A stretch of 64,000 bases of DNA, taken from positions 1 to 64,000 of the IMG/VR virus record IMGVR_UViG_3300022821_000012. One strand, 5' to 3'. Position numbers and translations under genes: made by a program. Numbering within the stretch: the stretch's first letter is position 1; every line of letters begins with the position of its first letter. This DNA comes from a virus. The notes under the pieces were generated by a model. The model had not been told where the DNA came from. It saw only the letters and a program-made list of their open reading frames with translations, and searched no databases. Positions 15,686-24,334 of this stretch are shown here, one piece after another.

Positions 15686-16453
15686 CTATACCACCTTGAC
15701 GTAGTTTAGTTCTGTTTCTTTGGCACGGGTGTAATCGCTAACCTTAGTGCGCTTTACTTTACCCTTAATACGACATGTTTCGCCGAACACTTCGGGTGCC
15801 TTCTGCGACCAGAAAGTAACAGCATTCTCGCCCGTCGAAGCATTATAAACATAGCAACCAAACTTCTCAATGAACTTGCTGGTGATGATTTTAATATCAA
15901 CCTCAATCTTGTCACCGACCACGCCGATATATTCACTTGTATGTGCAAGTTCGTCGATTTCTTCTTGGTGCTTCTTATTGACAGCATCACGTTCAAATGA
16001 ACTAGGCATTGATGCGACGATACCCATATTTCGTGGCGTAACTTCGCCAGAATCAATGATATCATAAATCAACTGCGTGTAATCATTTAACTGACCACCG
16101 AGTGCACTGAACATCAGTTTCTGAAAGTGCTTGATAATCTCGTCAGCCTTGGCATACGTTTCTTCGGTTACATTAAGTTTTGGAATATGATGCTTTTCGC
16201 TATTCCAGTACGTAACTGATTTGTGTCCGAAAAACTCTTTCACGATGTCTTTATTTGCGAATACATATGGTTCGCCATCATACACCCCGTCATATCCTTC
16301 GGGCACTGCTACTGTTTGAACTGTGCCATCAAAAATACGGCGGTTTACTGGATACGCTGCTTTAACGTATCCCAACTTTTCAAAAGAGTTAACATCGCTT
16401 GCTGCGACAGCTACTGCTAAAACTTCACGAAGTGGTAAAGGCTGCTTTTTCAT
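15686..16453 (-). CDS. unknown phage protein with C-terminal OB-like domain
   Basis: The protein has 255 residues. The N-terminal two-thirds are unrecognised. From about residue 165, EYIGVVGDKIEVDIKIITSK through FWSQKAPEVFGETCRIKGKV and KRTKVSDYTRAKETELNYVK resembles an OB-type module found in several phage proteins (IG..GDxxxxxV ... IKGxVKxH ... T.L..V). A role in nucleic-acid binding is plausible but unproven. The gene lies near the clamp loader. Confidence 0.65.
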   Translation of the reverse strand: MKKQPLPLREVLAVAVAASDVNSFEKLGYVKAAYPVNRRIFDGTVQTVAVPEGYDGVYDGEPYVFANKDIVKEFFGHKSVTYWNSEKHHIPKLNVTEETYAKADEIIKHFQKLMFSALGGQLNDYTQLIYDIIDSGEVTPRNMGIVASMPSSFERDAVNKKHQEEIDELAHTSEYIGVVGDKIEVDIKIITSKFIEKFGCYVYNASTGENAVTFWSQKAPEVFGETCRIKGKVKRTKVSDYTRAKETELNYVKVV

Positions 16454-16494
16454 TGTATTGCTCCGTTATGATTTAACTGTAGTATAACGCAAGG

Positions 16495-16818
16495 TTATGT
16501 CAAGCGTTGTTTATCAGATAACCGCAAATAATCATTGATATAGTGTTCGTAGTTTTGAGCATAGTAGTCGTATAACTTGTCGTAATCATTTTCACCGTCA
16601 TTAGCTTTCCAGTTTTTAACGATCCGTTTTTCGTCAACATCGAGAATAACCTGTGCTTCCAGTTCGTCACGTTTACGTAAACCGTCAGTCATTTTCATTG
16701 TTTCGTCCCACTGAATATTACGATCATCATTCATCCAACCTTTGATGTGGGTTGGAACGCCTTTGCGTGGTTTTAATGCGTAATATGCAACGATGTGTCT
16801 GTTTTTTACTCTAGCCAT
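16495..16818 (-). CDS. unknown basic protein
   Basis: The protein has 107 residues, starting MARVKNRHIVAYYALKPRKG, and is rich in Lys, Arg and Asp, with a Tyr-rich C-terminal helix (YDKLYDYYAQNYEHYINDYL). No family is recognised. It directly follows the clamp-loader gene (10 bp apart) and is probably co-transcribed with it; in T4 the gene after gp44 is the small clamp-loader subunit gp62, but no similarity is evident. Confidence 0.65.
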   Translation of the reverse strand: MARVKNRHIVAYYALKPRKGVPTHIKGWMNDDRNIQWDETMKMTDGLRKRDELEAQVILDVDEKRIVKNWKANDGENDYDKLYDYYAQNYEHYINDYLRLSDKQRLT

Positions 16819-16828
16819 TTTATTTCCT

Positions 16829-17743
16829 TTATTTGATTCCTAATAAGTCACCAGCCGTAGCGGTAACGTGAATGTCTGGGTGTGCGATACTCGGAATAGC
16901 CACGATAGCATCACGAATAATCTTGTTTGCACGAAAGTATTGTTCATCGGTTTCAGCAAACAGGTTAACGTTGTTATAAAACCATACGAACATATCTTCA
17001 ATCTCGTCTTGGCGAATGTTATCCGACAATAGCTTAACTGCCTCACGATAACGTGAATCCTTAACCAACTCAACAAACGCCAACTTGATGTCTACCGTTG
17101 TTTCGCTAACTGTCGGAATCTTCAACTTGCCATCAATCGTATTTTGTTGGACCAAGTTCAATGCTTTACGCAAACTTGGATACGTTGCCTTTACGTAGTT
17201 GTCAAGTAAGTCAATGTCAAAGTCTACTTCTTCATTGATTAACACTTCGGCAACACGTGCGGTAAACTCGGTATGATCTTGTTTTTCAATCTTAAAAACC
17301 TGACAACGATCTTGAATCGCTGGCATAATCTTGTGCACGTAGTTACACGTCAGAATGAAACGACAACTTGTATTTTCAACCATCGGGGTTCGTAGGGATG
17401 GTTGGACTGAATGTAGGTTTAGGTAATCAGCCTCATCAATCAATACAATCTTGAAGTTACCGAATGGCATCGTTTGTGTAAAGCCATCAAGTTTGGCATT
17501 GAACTCATCGATTTTACGACCTTCTTTTGAACCATTGAGCATCATTACGTCATACTCATCAATATCTAGTTCGTTGATAAGAACTTTTGCCAATGTGGTT
17601 TTGCCAGTACCCGGTGGACCGTGGAATAGGATATGTGGAATATCCCCTTTCTTAATCCATTCGTTTACTTGTGCTTTTTGTTCGTCACCGTGAAACACAT
17701 AGTCGTCTACGGTTTTCGGTCTGTATTTTTCCGTCCAGAGCAT
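16829..17743 (-). CDS. sliding-clamp loader ATPase (gp44/RFC small subunit-like)
   Basis: The 304-residue protein has the RFC-box start MLWTEKYRPKTVDDYVFHGD, Walker A HILFHGPPGTGKTTLAKVL, Walker B FKIVLIDEADYL, sensor 1 FILTCNYVHKI and the arginine-finger SRC-like motif in MPAIQDRCQVFKI. It hydrolyses ATP to load the sliding clamp on primer-template DNA during replication. The length fits T4 gp44 (319). A perfect sigma70 promoter precedes it, consistent with early expression. Confidence 0.95.
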   Translation of the reverse strand: MLWTEKYRPKTVDDYVFHGDEQKAQVNEWIKKGDIPHILFHGPPGTGKTTLAKVLINELDIDEYDVMMLNGSKEGRKIDEFNAKLDGFTQTMPFGNFKIVLIDEADYLNLHSVQPSLRTPMVENTSCRFILTCNYVHKIMPAIQDRCQVFKIEKQDHTEFTARVAEVLINEEVDFDIDLLDNYVKATYPSLRKALNLVQQNTIDGKLKIPTVSETTVDIKLAFVELVKDSRYREAVKLLSDNIRQDEIEDMFVWFYNNVNLFAETDEQYFRANKIIRDAIVAIPSIAHPDIHVTATAGDLLGIK

Positions 17744-17770
17744 TTATTACCTCTATTAAGTGTGTACATT

Positions 17771-17799
17771 ATTATACGATATATTAAAACTATTGTCAA
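17771..17799 (-). promoter_or_regulatory. consensus sigma70 promoter for the clamp loader
   Basis: TTGACA-N17-TATAAT on the minus strand, a perfect match to both hexamers, with a leader of about 20 nt to the ATG at 17743. Confidence 0.88.
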
Positions 17800-17862
17800 T
17801 AAGATAAATACCATAACAGGAGATTTATCTTATATAAGATAAATACCATAACAGGAGATTTA
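17800..17862 (+). repeat. 28-bp direct repeat with late-type box and ribosome site
   Basis: Two identical copies (17800-17827 and 17835-17862) each hold GATAAATA followed by ACAGGAGATTTA, that is a late-type promoter box plus Shine-Dalgarno sequence. Only the second copy is next to the ATG at 17867. The duplication gives the gene two tandem late boxes and two ribosome sites. Confidence 0.75.
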
Positions 17863-17866
17863 CCAA

Positions 17867-18550
17867 ATGAGAGTTAACGACTTTAGAACACTGCTTGAAG
17901 GCTTCAATGATATCGAAGAAGCGGGCACCCGTGACCCCAGTATAGATTATAAAGAAGAGGGTAAATCAAAAGCAGATAAAGTCATTGGTGATATCACCAA
18001 AGTTACTGCAATGGTAAAAGGCACAACTTCTGAAAAGCTAACTAAACTATCGAAGCGTTATCTTGTTCTGGATCGTGCCACCAAAGAGTTCACCAAACGC
18101 CGTGAACTTGTTAAAGAAGAAGAAATGCGTCCTATCTTTGACTTATTATTTGCCGCCGAAGATGCTGCTTTGACCCGTGTTATTGAAACAGTATCCCTTA
18201 CTGTTCAAATGGGCAAGGATGTAGAAGCATCGACGACCGAAGAAGAAGTGTTAGATACCGAGAAGTTTATGGGTGAACTTATTCAACTTCTTGACAAAGA
18301 CCTTATTCCAGTAGTTTTGAAACTAAAAGAAAAACATACTAAGCTTGAAAAGAAAGTCAAAAAGGGAAAGATCGGTGCTATTACACAGCCCAAAATGAAG
18401 AAAGAAAGTATCGTTCACGAAGGTGTTGCCGATACACTTAAAAAGTATATGTCACAACTATTAAAGTGGACCCAAACTGAACTTATGGACTTCGATGAAG
18501 ACTTCGCACAAATCCAACAAAACTATAACGGTCGCCGCCCTAAGTTTTAA
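17867..18550 (+). CDS. unknown, possibly capsid-associated helical protein
   Basis: The protein has 227 residues, rich in Lys/Glu/Leu and largely alpha-helical (coiled-coil stretch PVVLKLKEKHTKLEKKVKKG). Its N-terminus MRVNDFRTLLEG resembles the short capsid-targeting peptide of T4 internal proteins, with a possible L-x-E/G processing site. The other half ends in NYNGRRPKF. It is late-type promoted and convergent with the GroES-like gene, sharing stop codon bases. A scaffold or packaged internal-protein role is inference. Confidence 0.7.
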   Translation: MRVNDFRTLLEGFNDIEEAGTRDPSIDYKEEGKSKADKVIGDITKVTAMVKGTTSEKLTKLSKRYLVLDRATKEFTKRRELVKEEEMRPIFDLLFAAEDAALTRVIETVSLTVQMGKDVEASTTEEEVLDTEKFMGELIQLLDKDLIPVVLKLKEKHTKLEKKVKKGKIGAITQPKMKKESIVHEGVADTLKKYMSQLLKWTQTELMDFDEDFAQIQQNYNGRRPKF

Positions 18551-18915
18551 TACGCAGTAGCCGTATCGGTGCTTGCAACGTAAGCATCATCGGGCACATC
18601 GTCTTGCACACCAAGAATATCATCTGGGTCTGCCATACGAACTTCTTGCATATTGCCATCAACTTCATACTGAATACCACGTGACCATCGCCCGTGCGCT
18701 ACTAATACCCATTGTCCCGGCTCAACAGAATCTTGTTCTGGACCAACGGCTAAAACCTTGCCCCAACGTGGACGAATACCACGCTGCTTACCATCATCGC
18801 CCATCAAAATAAGACCAGCTTTAGTAGTGCGTTCGCCAAAGTTCATATCATAGATTAGGATATTCTTTTTAATCGGGGTGATTGTTCCACGTACAATAGT
18901 GTTATTCACTGGCAT
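18547..18915 (-). CDS. GroES/gp31-like co-chaperonin
   Basis: The protein has 122 residues. The GroES beta-barrel pattern is visible: TPIKKNILIYDMNFGERTTK, a mobile-loop-like TTKAGLILMGDDGKQRGIRP, then WGKVLAVGPEQDSVEPGQWV and HGRWSRGIQYEVDG. It is closer to phage T4 gp31-type proteins than to bacterial GroES in the roof region. It would cap host GroEL to fold the phage capsid protein. The acidic C-terminal tail after residue 100 is extra. Confidence 0.88.
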   Translation of the reverse strand: MPVNNTIVRGTITPIKKNILIYDMNFGERTTKAGLILMGDDGKQRGIRPRWGKVLAVGPEQDSVEPGQWVLVAHGRWSRGIQYEVDGNMQEVRMADPDDILGVQDDVPDDAYVASTDTATAY

Positions 18916-19177
18916 TTGGCGTTTCCTTTACTTCTTCTGCTGGCGCAGCAACATCTTCATCAGGTGTCAACTGATTTGGTGTCTGCGATTTATCGGTATT
19001 CTTGTAATGTTGTTTCATAATCTCATCACGAGTGCGAGTAATATTACCCGACGAATCGATTTCATCGCCCCGTGCATTCACACTGACATTACCAACTGCT
19101 CGGACTTTCTCGTTTTTTAATACAAAGCTTTGCATATCTAATGCCTTGCCTTGTGCTGTTCTATACTCTTTTCCCAT
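18902..19177 (-). CDS. small conserved phage protein of unknown function
   Basis: The protein has 91 residues: MGKEYRTAQGKALDMQSFVL, then NVSVNARGDEIDSSGNITRT and an acidic Pro/Ala tail. The pattern A-G-K-x-(L/V)DM ... G.V.VNARGDEI is one I recognise as a small conserved gene of large myoviruses, without a known role. It shares 14 bp with the GroES-like gene and its start overlaps the upstream stop. Confidence 0.75.
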   Translation of the reverse strand: MGKEYRTAQGKALDMQSFVLKNEKVRAVGNVSVNARGDEIDSSGNITRTRDEIMKQHYKNTDKSQTPNQLTPDEDVAAPAEEVKETPNASE

Positions 19178-19686
19178 TATCTTAAAAACTCCTTAATATC
19201 TAGTTCGTAAAAGAGGCTGTCGATTTTGTGGGTTCCGATTAAGTATAACACGTAACTGGCTACACTTGACCCACGACCAACCCCCCATACTATTTTATTT
19301 TTTCGCATCGTATCTACGAAATATTTTAGGTATTGTAATAACCCAAACATATCACGTTCTTGAAATAGTAATAGTTCTTCTGCACATCGTTGCAGTTCGG
19401 CATCGGTTTTACATTGACCCAATACCCATTCGGCGATATCCATATCTTTATATTCTTCTGGCATTCGCCAACGACGATTTATATCATCGTGACTTTCGGT
19501 GCCTTCTAACGATCCAAGCTGCAATAACGGCTCTTCAAAATGTGCCTCTGCTGCCGTACGGTATGAATGATACATAACCGTATCAACCGTTTGAAACAAT
19601 GATAAGTCTAAGTCTGGATTCTTGTATAGCTCGTTTAGTAAATCTTCTTCGTCAAAATATACAAAACCGTTACAATCTGTCAACAT
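19177..19686 (-). CDS. DNA polymerase III alpha-like fragment protein
   Basis: The protein has 169 residues. The last 40, VWGVGRGSSVASYVLYLIGT with IDSLFYELDIKEFL, match the nucleotide-binding region of DnaE-type polymerases (GPGRGSSAGSLVAY...DPL.Y.L.FERFL). The rest of DnaE, including the catalytic aspartates, is absent, so it cannot be a polymerase alone. Similar short DnaE-like proteins occur in other large myoviruses. The role is unknown. Confidence 0.7.
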   Translation of the reverse strand: MLTDCNGFVYFDEEDLLNELYKNPDLDLSLFQTVDTVMYHSYRTAAEAHFEEPLLQLGSLEGTESHDDINRRWRMPEEYKDMDIAEWVLGQCKTDAELQRCAEELLLFQERDMFGLLQYLKYFVDTMRKNKIVWGVGRGSSVASYVLYLIGTHKIDSLFYELDIKEFLR

Positions 19687-19858
19687 TATGTTCTACTAAC
19701 TCTTTTTCTAGTTCTCTTCTAAGTATAGCATATTTGGCTTCTTGCTGTCTATAAAATAAGGTAGCATTAATACAACTATTGCGGACGTGTTTATCGTAGT
19801 CTTTTTCATCTACCCAAAAAACACTATTAATACCCATACCGTTATGCATTTTAATCAT
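19670..19858 (-). CDS. small unknown protein
   Basis: The protein has 62 residues from the ATG at 19858 (MIKMHNGMGINSVFWVDEKD), which overlaps the upstream stop by 8 bp. The C-terminal half is a charged helix (LRRELEKELVEHNVDRL). It overlaps the DnaE-like gene start by 17 bp. It belongs to the same tightly packed unit; no function is recognised. Confidence 0.6.
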   Translation of the reverse strand: MIKMHNGMGINSVFWVDEKDYDKHVRNSCINATLFYRQQEAKYAILRRELEKELVEHNVDRL

Positions 19859-20492
19859 CGGTATCATTTGGTTTTCCTTCTACAATCTTTGGTCTAAACT
19901 TCTTTACGTCGATAATCTTGCCTTCTTTTTCTTTATCACCGTCCCACGTCAATCCAATATGTTCCCAGTTAAACTCTTGGTCATGGATTGATAGTTCATC
20001 GTCTTTTTCAATGATTATATCCATCGTGGATATGTCGGGTCTACCCCACCAAGCACACTTGCCCGGTAAAATATCTTCAGTAAGAATATCAGGATATTCG
20101 AATGTTTCTGAATCGAATACGTATTCAAGGTTTCCCATAGTGCTGGACAGTGACATATTCGTAATAAAGCATCGTTGTTCAAGAATAGCCGATAGTTTAC
20201 TATGAAGTATGATCGTAAACAACTGATCGTATGGATCATCTGGTAGAAACATCACGTTTGTTACGTAGGTTTCCATCAGCTTTTCTAAGTTTTTGTTTTC
20301 AAAACTACTAAGAATACTCCCGCTTACAATAGTTTCGCAAAATACACGTAATCGTTCTAATGCGATAGCCTGTTCCTCAACGTGTTTTGTGTTGGGAATA
20401 AGTTCAATCTTTAAAGAGTATCCATTAGGTATGAGTTCATCTTCTAACGCCAATGTTGTTAGAAAATCAGTCTTCCATATGATGTTGGTCAT
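19851..20492 (-). CDS. unknown phage protein
   Basis: The protein has 213 residues, predominantly alpha-helical, with a Cys/Trp-containing centre (EDILPGKCAWWGRPDISTMD) and an acidic C-terminus (KIVEGKPNDTDD). No signal peptide or known domain is seen. It overlaps its neighbours by a few bases on both sides, and stands with the DnaE-like and MazG genes in a likely early replication and nucleotide block. Confidence 0.7.
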   Translation of the reverse strand: MTNIIWKTDFLTTLALEDELIPNGYSLKIELIPNTKHVEEQAIALERLRVFCETIVSGSILSSFENKNLEKLMETYVTNVMFLPDDPYDQLFTIILHSKLSAILEQRCFITNMSLSSTMGNLEYVFDSETFEYPDILTEDILPGKCAWWGRPDISTMDIIIEKDDELSIHDQEFNWEHIGLTWDGDKEKEGKIIDVKKFRPKIVEGKPNDTDD

Positions 20493-20731
20493 TTAATGTT
20501 AACATTATCCGAAAAGAAATCAGTGCCCAATGCTTCTTCGATTTCTTTATCGTGTTCGGCTTGACGCTGCAACATTTCTGCATTGTAGTCGTCAATAAGG
20601 GCATAGATTTGTGATGCTAAATAGGGATTTGCACGTGAAGCATACGCATATTTGCTATGTAACTCACCAAGCTTCATAGTAAGTTCTTCGTCGCTCAAAT
20701 CGGTTAGTTTGTTTACTAGTGGATGTGACAT
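20489..20731 (-). CDS. small conserved phage protein
   Basis: The protein has 80 residues from the ATG at 20731 (MSHPLVNKLTDLSDEELTMK). The HPLVNKLxDLSDEEL...KxxELxxKY...NPYLAxQIxxLIDDYxxEM pattern is a recurrent small helical protein of T4-like and jumbo phages that I recognise without a function. A late-type box ends 4 nt before the ATG, so the message may be leaderless. Confidence 0.7.
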   Translation of the reverse strand: MSHPLVNKLTDLSDEELTMKLGELHSKYAYASRANPYLASQIYALIDDYNAEMLQRQAEHDKEIEEALGTDFFSDNVNIK

Positions 20732-20735
20732 ACTG

Positions 20736-20743
20736 TATTTATG
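20736..20743 (-). promoter_or_regulatory. late-type box 4 nt from an ATG
   Basis: CATAAATA on the minus strand is followed by CAGT and the ATG at 20731. With T4 geometry, transcription would start at or beside the A of the start codon. Confidence 0.6.
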
Positions 20744-20744
20744 C

Positions 20745-21152
20745 CTATATATCACCCTCTTTGCGATTTTCACTGTAATATGGGTTAAACTCGCCGCCGG
20801 GATACCGTGCTTGAAGTTTTTCTACATTCATATTAATGATGTCGTTAGGGTCTTCGCCCAATGCGATACACGCTTGCATCCAATACCAAATGACATCACC
20901 TAGCTCTCGCTTCATGTGATATATGGTATCTTCATCCATAGGTTTGCCTTGGAAGATACATTTCTTGATGATTTCGTTGAACTCACCTCCTTCGCTTGAC
21001 ATACCAATACCAGCCGTAAGAAGGTTTGACATTTTTACACCAGATTCTGCTTGTAGGCGGAGAATGGTGTTAATCATTTTGGCAGCATCGCTGCTTTCGT
21101 CGCTAGTGACTTCATCTACGAAGTCTTTGTATTTGTTTAAATCAATGTTCAT
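20745..21152 (-). CDS. mazG: MazG-like nucleotide pyrophosphohydrolase
   Basis: The protein has 135 residues with the all-alpha NTP-PPase pattern: GMSSEGGEFNEIIKKCIFQG holds the ExxE pair, and YHMKRELGDVIWYWMQACIA holds the ExxD pair that binds Mg. It would hydrolyse non-canonical or signalling nucleotides; phage MazGs are common in marine myoviruses. Its C-terminal end overlaps the late-type region of the gene downstream. Confidence 0.88.
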   Translation of the reverse strand: MNIDLNKYKDFVDEVTSDESSDAAKMINTILRLQAESGVKMSNLLTAGIGMSSEGGEFNEIIKKCIFQGKPMDEDTIYHMKRELGDVIWYWMQACIALGEDPNDIINMNVEKLQARYPGGEFNPYYSENRKEGDI

Positions 21153-21447
21153 TTATTTTCCTTAGATTTTCATTTACTTCTTTGGCATATACGTGGATAG
21201 TATAGCCTTCTAGTGGTTCATACTTGACGTATTCCAATAGATCATCAAAATAATATGCGTCATTACAGATGACCTGATACACAGGCTCCTTAGAGTCATG
21301 TTTTTTGGCAAGTGCATTCATTGCGATGTAGCCGCCAAACTCAACGGGATGGTCACTTAGCCAGTTCATAACATAGTGTTTGAACATAGGGGTATGATTT
21401 ACACACACGCCGGGGTTTGGCTCAAAGTATAATATAACTTGTTCCAT
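21142..21447 (-). CDS. unknown phage protein
   Basis: The protein has 101 residues with an alternating beta/alpha pattern (MEQVILYFEPNPGVCVNHTP; VYQVICNDAYYFDDLLEYVK; GYTIHVYAKEV). No family is recognised. It overlaps mazG by 11 bp and the upstream gene by 26 bp, in a unit driven by the promoter at 21664-21692. Confidence 0.65.
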   Translation of the reverse strand: MEQVILYFEPNPGVCVNHTPMFKHYVMNWLSDHPVEFGGYIAMNALAKKHDSKEPVYQVICNDAYYFDDLLEYVKYEPLEGYTIHVYAKEVNENLRKINEH

Positions 21448-21631
21448 TTTGTTCTTTCGTTAGTTGTTCAATACGTTCTTTGGCGTGAAGTTTAAGTTTT
21501 TTCTCATCAACCAATCGTTTCTTGGCGGATGAACTACGGTCGGTTTCACGCAGTTTTTCAAGACGGCGCACCCTTTCGGAATGCATTGCGAATTTGGTAG
21601 TATAATGGTCGAGTTCTTTTTGTTTGTCCAT
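21422..21631 (-). CDS. small coiled-coil protein
   Basis: The protein has 69 residues from the ATG at 21631 (MDKQKELDHYTTKFAMHSER). It is almost entirely charged and helical, with heptad-like spacing (RVRRLEKLRETDRSSSAKKR). It is first in the transcription unit behind a sigma70-type promoter. Function is unknown. Confidence 0.65.
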   Translation of the reverse strand: MDKQKELDHYTTKFAMHSERVRRLEKLRETDRSSSAKKRLVDEKKLKLHAKERIEQLTKEQNGTSYIIL

Positions 21632-21663
21632 ATTAACTCCCAAATTCCACGCTTTGAATACCC

Positions 21664-21692
21664 AGTATACTACACTGGCGGAGTCAAGTCAA
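21664..21692 (-). promoter_or_regulatory. sigma70-like promoter
   Basis: TTGACT-N17-TATACT on the minus strand (a second, overlapping TTGACT lies 5 bp closer). It lies upstream of the genes from 21631 down through mazG. Confidence 0.75.
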
Positions 21693-21693
21693 C

Positions 21694-23388
21694 TTAAATC
21701 TTGGATAAACGTGTGATGTCTTGAAGGAGTTTGTCCGTTTTTTTGGATTCGGTCATTTTAAACTCACGCTCAAAATAATCAAGGGCTTTTGCCATATCAA
21801 CACTTGCTTGATTAGTTAATGTTTCAAGATATTTATCCTGCCCATCTTCATCATTGATAAGTTGCTCACTGGAATATGAACCAAACATTTCTCTATAATC
21901 GTAACCTTCTTCTTGATATCCCCAACCCAACATAATGATGTCGTAAATCCTTCCTTCAAACTCATCATCGTAATCAGACCCACTTGCTTCAAGTGCATCC
22001 AATAACGTGTCAACGGATACAATAAGTTGGATTTCACTGTCATAGTTAACAATCCTCACTTGAAGTGAGGATGGATTAAAAGCAGTATATTGTATATATT
22101 TAACAGCACGTTCTTTTAGATTTTTAATAATCTCATCTTGGCTTCCCTCGCCGATTTTGAATGCTTTTTCAAAAGAATCAATCATAAGATTATAGTATCG
22201 ATGTCCTTCTCTTTCAAGTCTCCAAAATGCACGTTGTGGGTCGTCTGTATTACCCGCCGCCTGAAAGATTTTGTCCTGATAATATGGTTCCAATAATTCA
22301 ATCATTTTGGCATAATAATCATCGGGAATATCGGTTGGTTCAAAATCAGTTAGTTCACCCAGCATATCTGGGTCTTCGATAATATTGATCAATGTGTGAA
22401 CCGGGTGATCGCTATTAAGTTTATCATTTGCAAAATCAGCAACATCACTGAAATCTTCAATCATAATATCTTGACGAGTATCAGTGCTTGATTTATCCAT
22501 CTGTTGAAAATTATGCGGTGCGACACCTTCATCACGTAGCGCATCGTAAAGAACATTAAGGTTGTCTTTCGTAACACCGCCCTCTTTACGTATATCTCGA
22601 ATAATAGTAAAACTTGGTGGCAATAGATCACGTTCTTGAAATACATCAAAGATTGTTGGATGTTCTTCGAAGAAGGTTCCCAACTGAATTTGATGATCCT
22701 GTTCATCCATATATTGCTTTGATTCAAAATGGAATTGCCATCTTGAATTCGTTGGTTTATGTAAAATGATATACATTGGTCCCTGTGCGCTATACTGGTT
22801 GTGATAACTATCATTGTCAGCCGCAGTCGTGCACCATTTTGTATTTTTACCGAAATAGCAACTTGCCTTATGCGAATGTGGAATAATTATCTTATATTCT
22901 TTGTCGTTGAATACAAGTTCAGCATCACCGCTGGCATACATTTCCTGTTCAATACTAACCTTCTTTTCCTTCTTACTGGAAAGAACGTCCGACGCTACTG
23001 TTTCGGTATAGGAAGCAACTGCGTCAACGAATTGATCTAAGTTTTTAAATCGATTGATATCACGGTGTTCTGGATTTAGCTTTTTCTTTACAGCTAGTTT
23101 AGCATAGATTGTTAATGCTGGTGTGATTTTTGATGGGATATCTTCGAGGCGTTGAATACCACCTTTAAGGTATCTGGTAATCATCCAGTTTACGTATTTT
23201 TTATTCTGCGTTGGGTCTTGTTCAGCAAGCCAATCGGTCCAGTTTTCACCTTCTTCGCCAATCTTATCTTTATACATACCGAATGAGTTATCTCGGTTCA
23301 TTCGTTTCATCAATACTTCATTATTGTAGTCGTAGTATTCAATAAGAATATTTTCAAGTAGTTTTATTTTATTCAATATATCACGCAT
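21694..23388 (-). CDS. large phage protein with KWCT-type domain
   Basis: The protein has 564 residues from the ATG at 23388, which overlaps the upstream stop by 8 bp. Near residue 180 it carries the motif ASCYFGKNTKWCTTAADN followed by QGPMYIILHK and WQFHF. This GKxTKWCT...GPLYII block is a recurrent but uncharacterised domain in phage and plasmid proteins. The rest is acidic and helical. No enzymatic residue can be assigned. It is paired with the zincin protease gene upstream. Confidence 0.7.
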   Translation of the reverse strand: MRDILNKIKLLENILIEYYDYNNEVLMKRMNRDNSFGMYKDKIGEEGENWTDWLAEQDPTQNKKYVNWMITRYLKGGIQRLEDIPSKITPALTIYAKLAVKKKLNPEHRDINRFKNLDQFVDAVASYTETVASDVLSSKKEKKVSIEQEMYASGDAELVFNDKEYKIIIPHSHKASCYFGKNTKWCTTAADNDSYHNQYSAQGPMYIILHKPTNSRWQFHFESKQYMDEQDHQIQLGTFFEEHPTIFDVFQERDLLPPSFTIIRDIRKEGGVTKDNLNVLYDALRDEGVAPHNFQQMDKSSTDTRQDIMIEDFSDVADFANDKLNSDHPVHTLINIIEDPDMLGELTDFEPTDIPDDYYAKMIELLEPYYQDKIFQAAGNTDDPQRAFWRLEREGHRYYNLMIDSFEKAFKIGEGSQDEIIKNLKERAVKYIQYTAFNPSSLQVRIVNYDSEIQLIVSVDTLLDALEASGSDYDDEFEGRIYDIIMLGWGYQEEGYDYREMFGSYSSEQLINDEDGQDKYLETLTNQASVDMAKALDYFEREFKMTESKKTDKLLQDITRLSKI

Positions 23389-24334
23389 TTTTTGCTCCAA
23401 GGGTCAAAAGACCTTCCATCCATTCTTTTGGTTTACCATCCAATGAGTTATTTACATAGAATGAAAATATTTCACAGAACCATTCTTCGTGATCTTTCTG
23501 AGAATAACTAGTCGGAAACCAATCTGATTTATTGATGTAGTCAGTGGTTTTCGGTGGACTCATATCAACACCTTCTATTTTCCATTTTCCACCAAGAATA
23601 AACGCTGGTGTTCCCGTTAATGTGCCGCCGTGTAAAGCATTAAGAACTAGCTGTTCAGAAGATACGGCTGTAATAGTAAACGGGGAGTTGCTCTTATATG
23701 TTCGTTTCCTGCCAAGATAATGCACTTCTTGACCTACTTTAAGTTGTGGAATAATACCTGCCATATACTCATCACGTGTGCTTTGGTGAATATTGCTATA
23801 TTTTTCAACGCCTTTAATCTTTTCAAACATATTTTTGATATGGGTATGATGTTTATCGGTCATATACTCATACCAGAATTTATGCCCATATTCGTGAATG
23901 ATTGTATAGATTACTTCCTGTGTTTTCTTAGCAGAATATTGGATGATAATATTACGGGAAGACTTATTATATGTCCCGATTGTTTTGCCGGGAAGTTTGC
24001 TAAAACGAATGTCACTATCATCAATAAGAAAGTTTAGTTTTTTTGCATCTAATAGGTTTTCAAAGACATCAAGCAATGATAACATATTTTTCTTTACGGA
24101 TTCTCTGATATTATCAGGAAAGAATACTCTGGCATCGTGATATGCAACGTAGTCATTGTCATCAAAGTCAGTCGGTGCATCACCCAGATAACGCTCAAAA
24201 GTCTCGGATGGCATACTAAGGTCAACAGTGAGATACTTAAAAAGTTCTACACGACTTGTTAACTCTTTTGTTTTGTAGAAACCCGTTTCATCAATCGAAT
24301 GCAATGCATACGGATCGTCTTCAAGCTTAATCAC
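23381..24334 (-). CDS. zincin metalloprotease-like protein, C-terminal part of a split gene
   Basis: The protein has 317 residues from a GTG. It holds a zinc-binding HEYGH at 147-151 (VIYTIIHEYGHKFWYEYM) and a downstream acidic helix (HEEWFCEIFSFYVNN) that can give the third ligand, a gluzincin-like arrangement. The GTG is a plain in-frame Val codon: removing one copy of the 32-bp duplication at 24389-24452 fuses this frame to the 24385-24615 frame. So the true protein was probably about 400 residues with the start at 24615. Substrate unknown. Confidence 0.8.
   Translation of the reverse strand: MIKLEDDPYALHSIDETGFYKTKELTSRVELFKYLTVDLSMPSETFERYLGDAPTDFDDNDYVAYHDARVFFPDNIRESVKKNMLSLLDVFENLLDAKKLNFLIDDSDIRFSKLPGKTIGTYNKSSRNIIIQYSAKKTQEVIYTIIHEYGHKFWYEYMTDKHHTHIKNMFEKIKGVEKYSNIHQSTRDEYMAGIIPQLKVGQEVHYLGRKRTYKSNSPFTITAVSSEQLVLNALHGGTLTGTPAFILGGKWKIEGVDMSPPKTTDYINKSDWFPTSYSQKDHEEWFCEIFSFYVNNSLDGKPKEWMEGLLTLGAKNA

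Noticed and set aside
16470-16500. TTGACA and TATACT upstream of the 15686-16453 gene
   Set aside because: The spacing is only 11 bp, too short for a sigma70 promoter.
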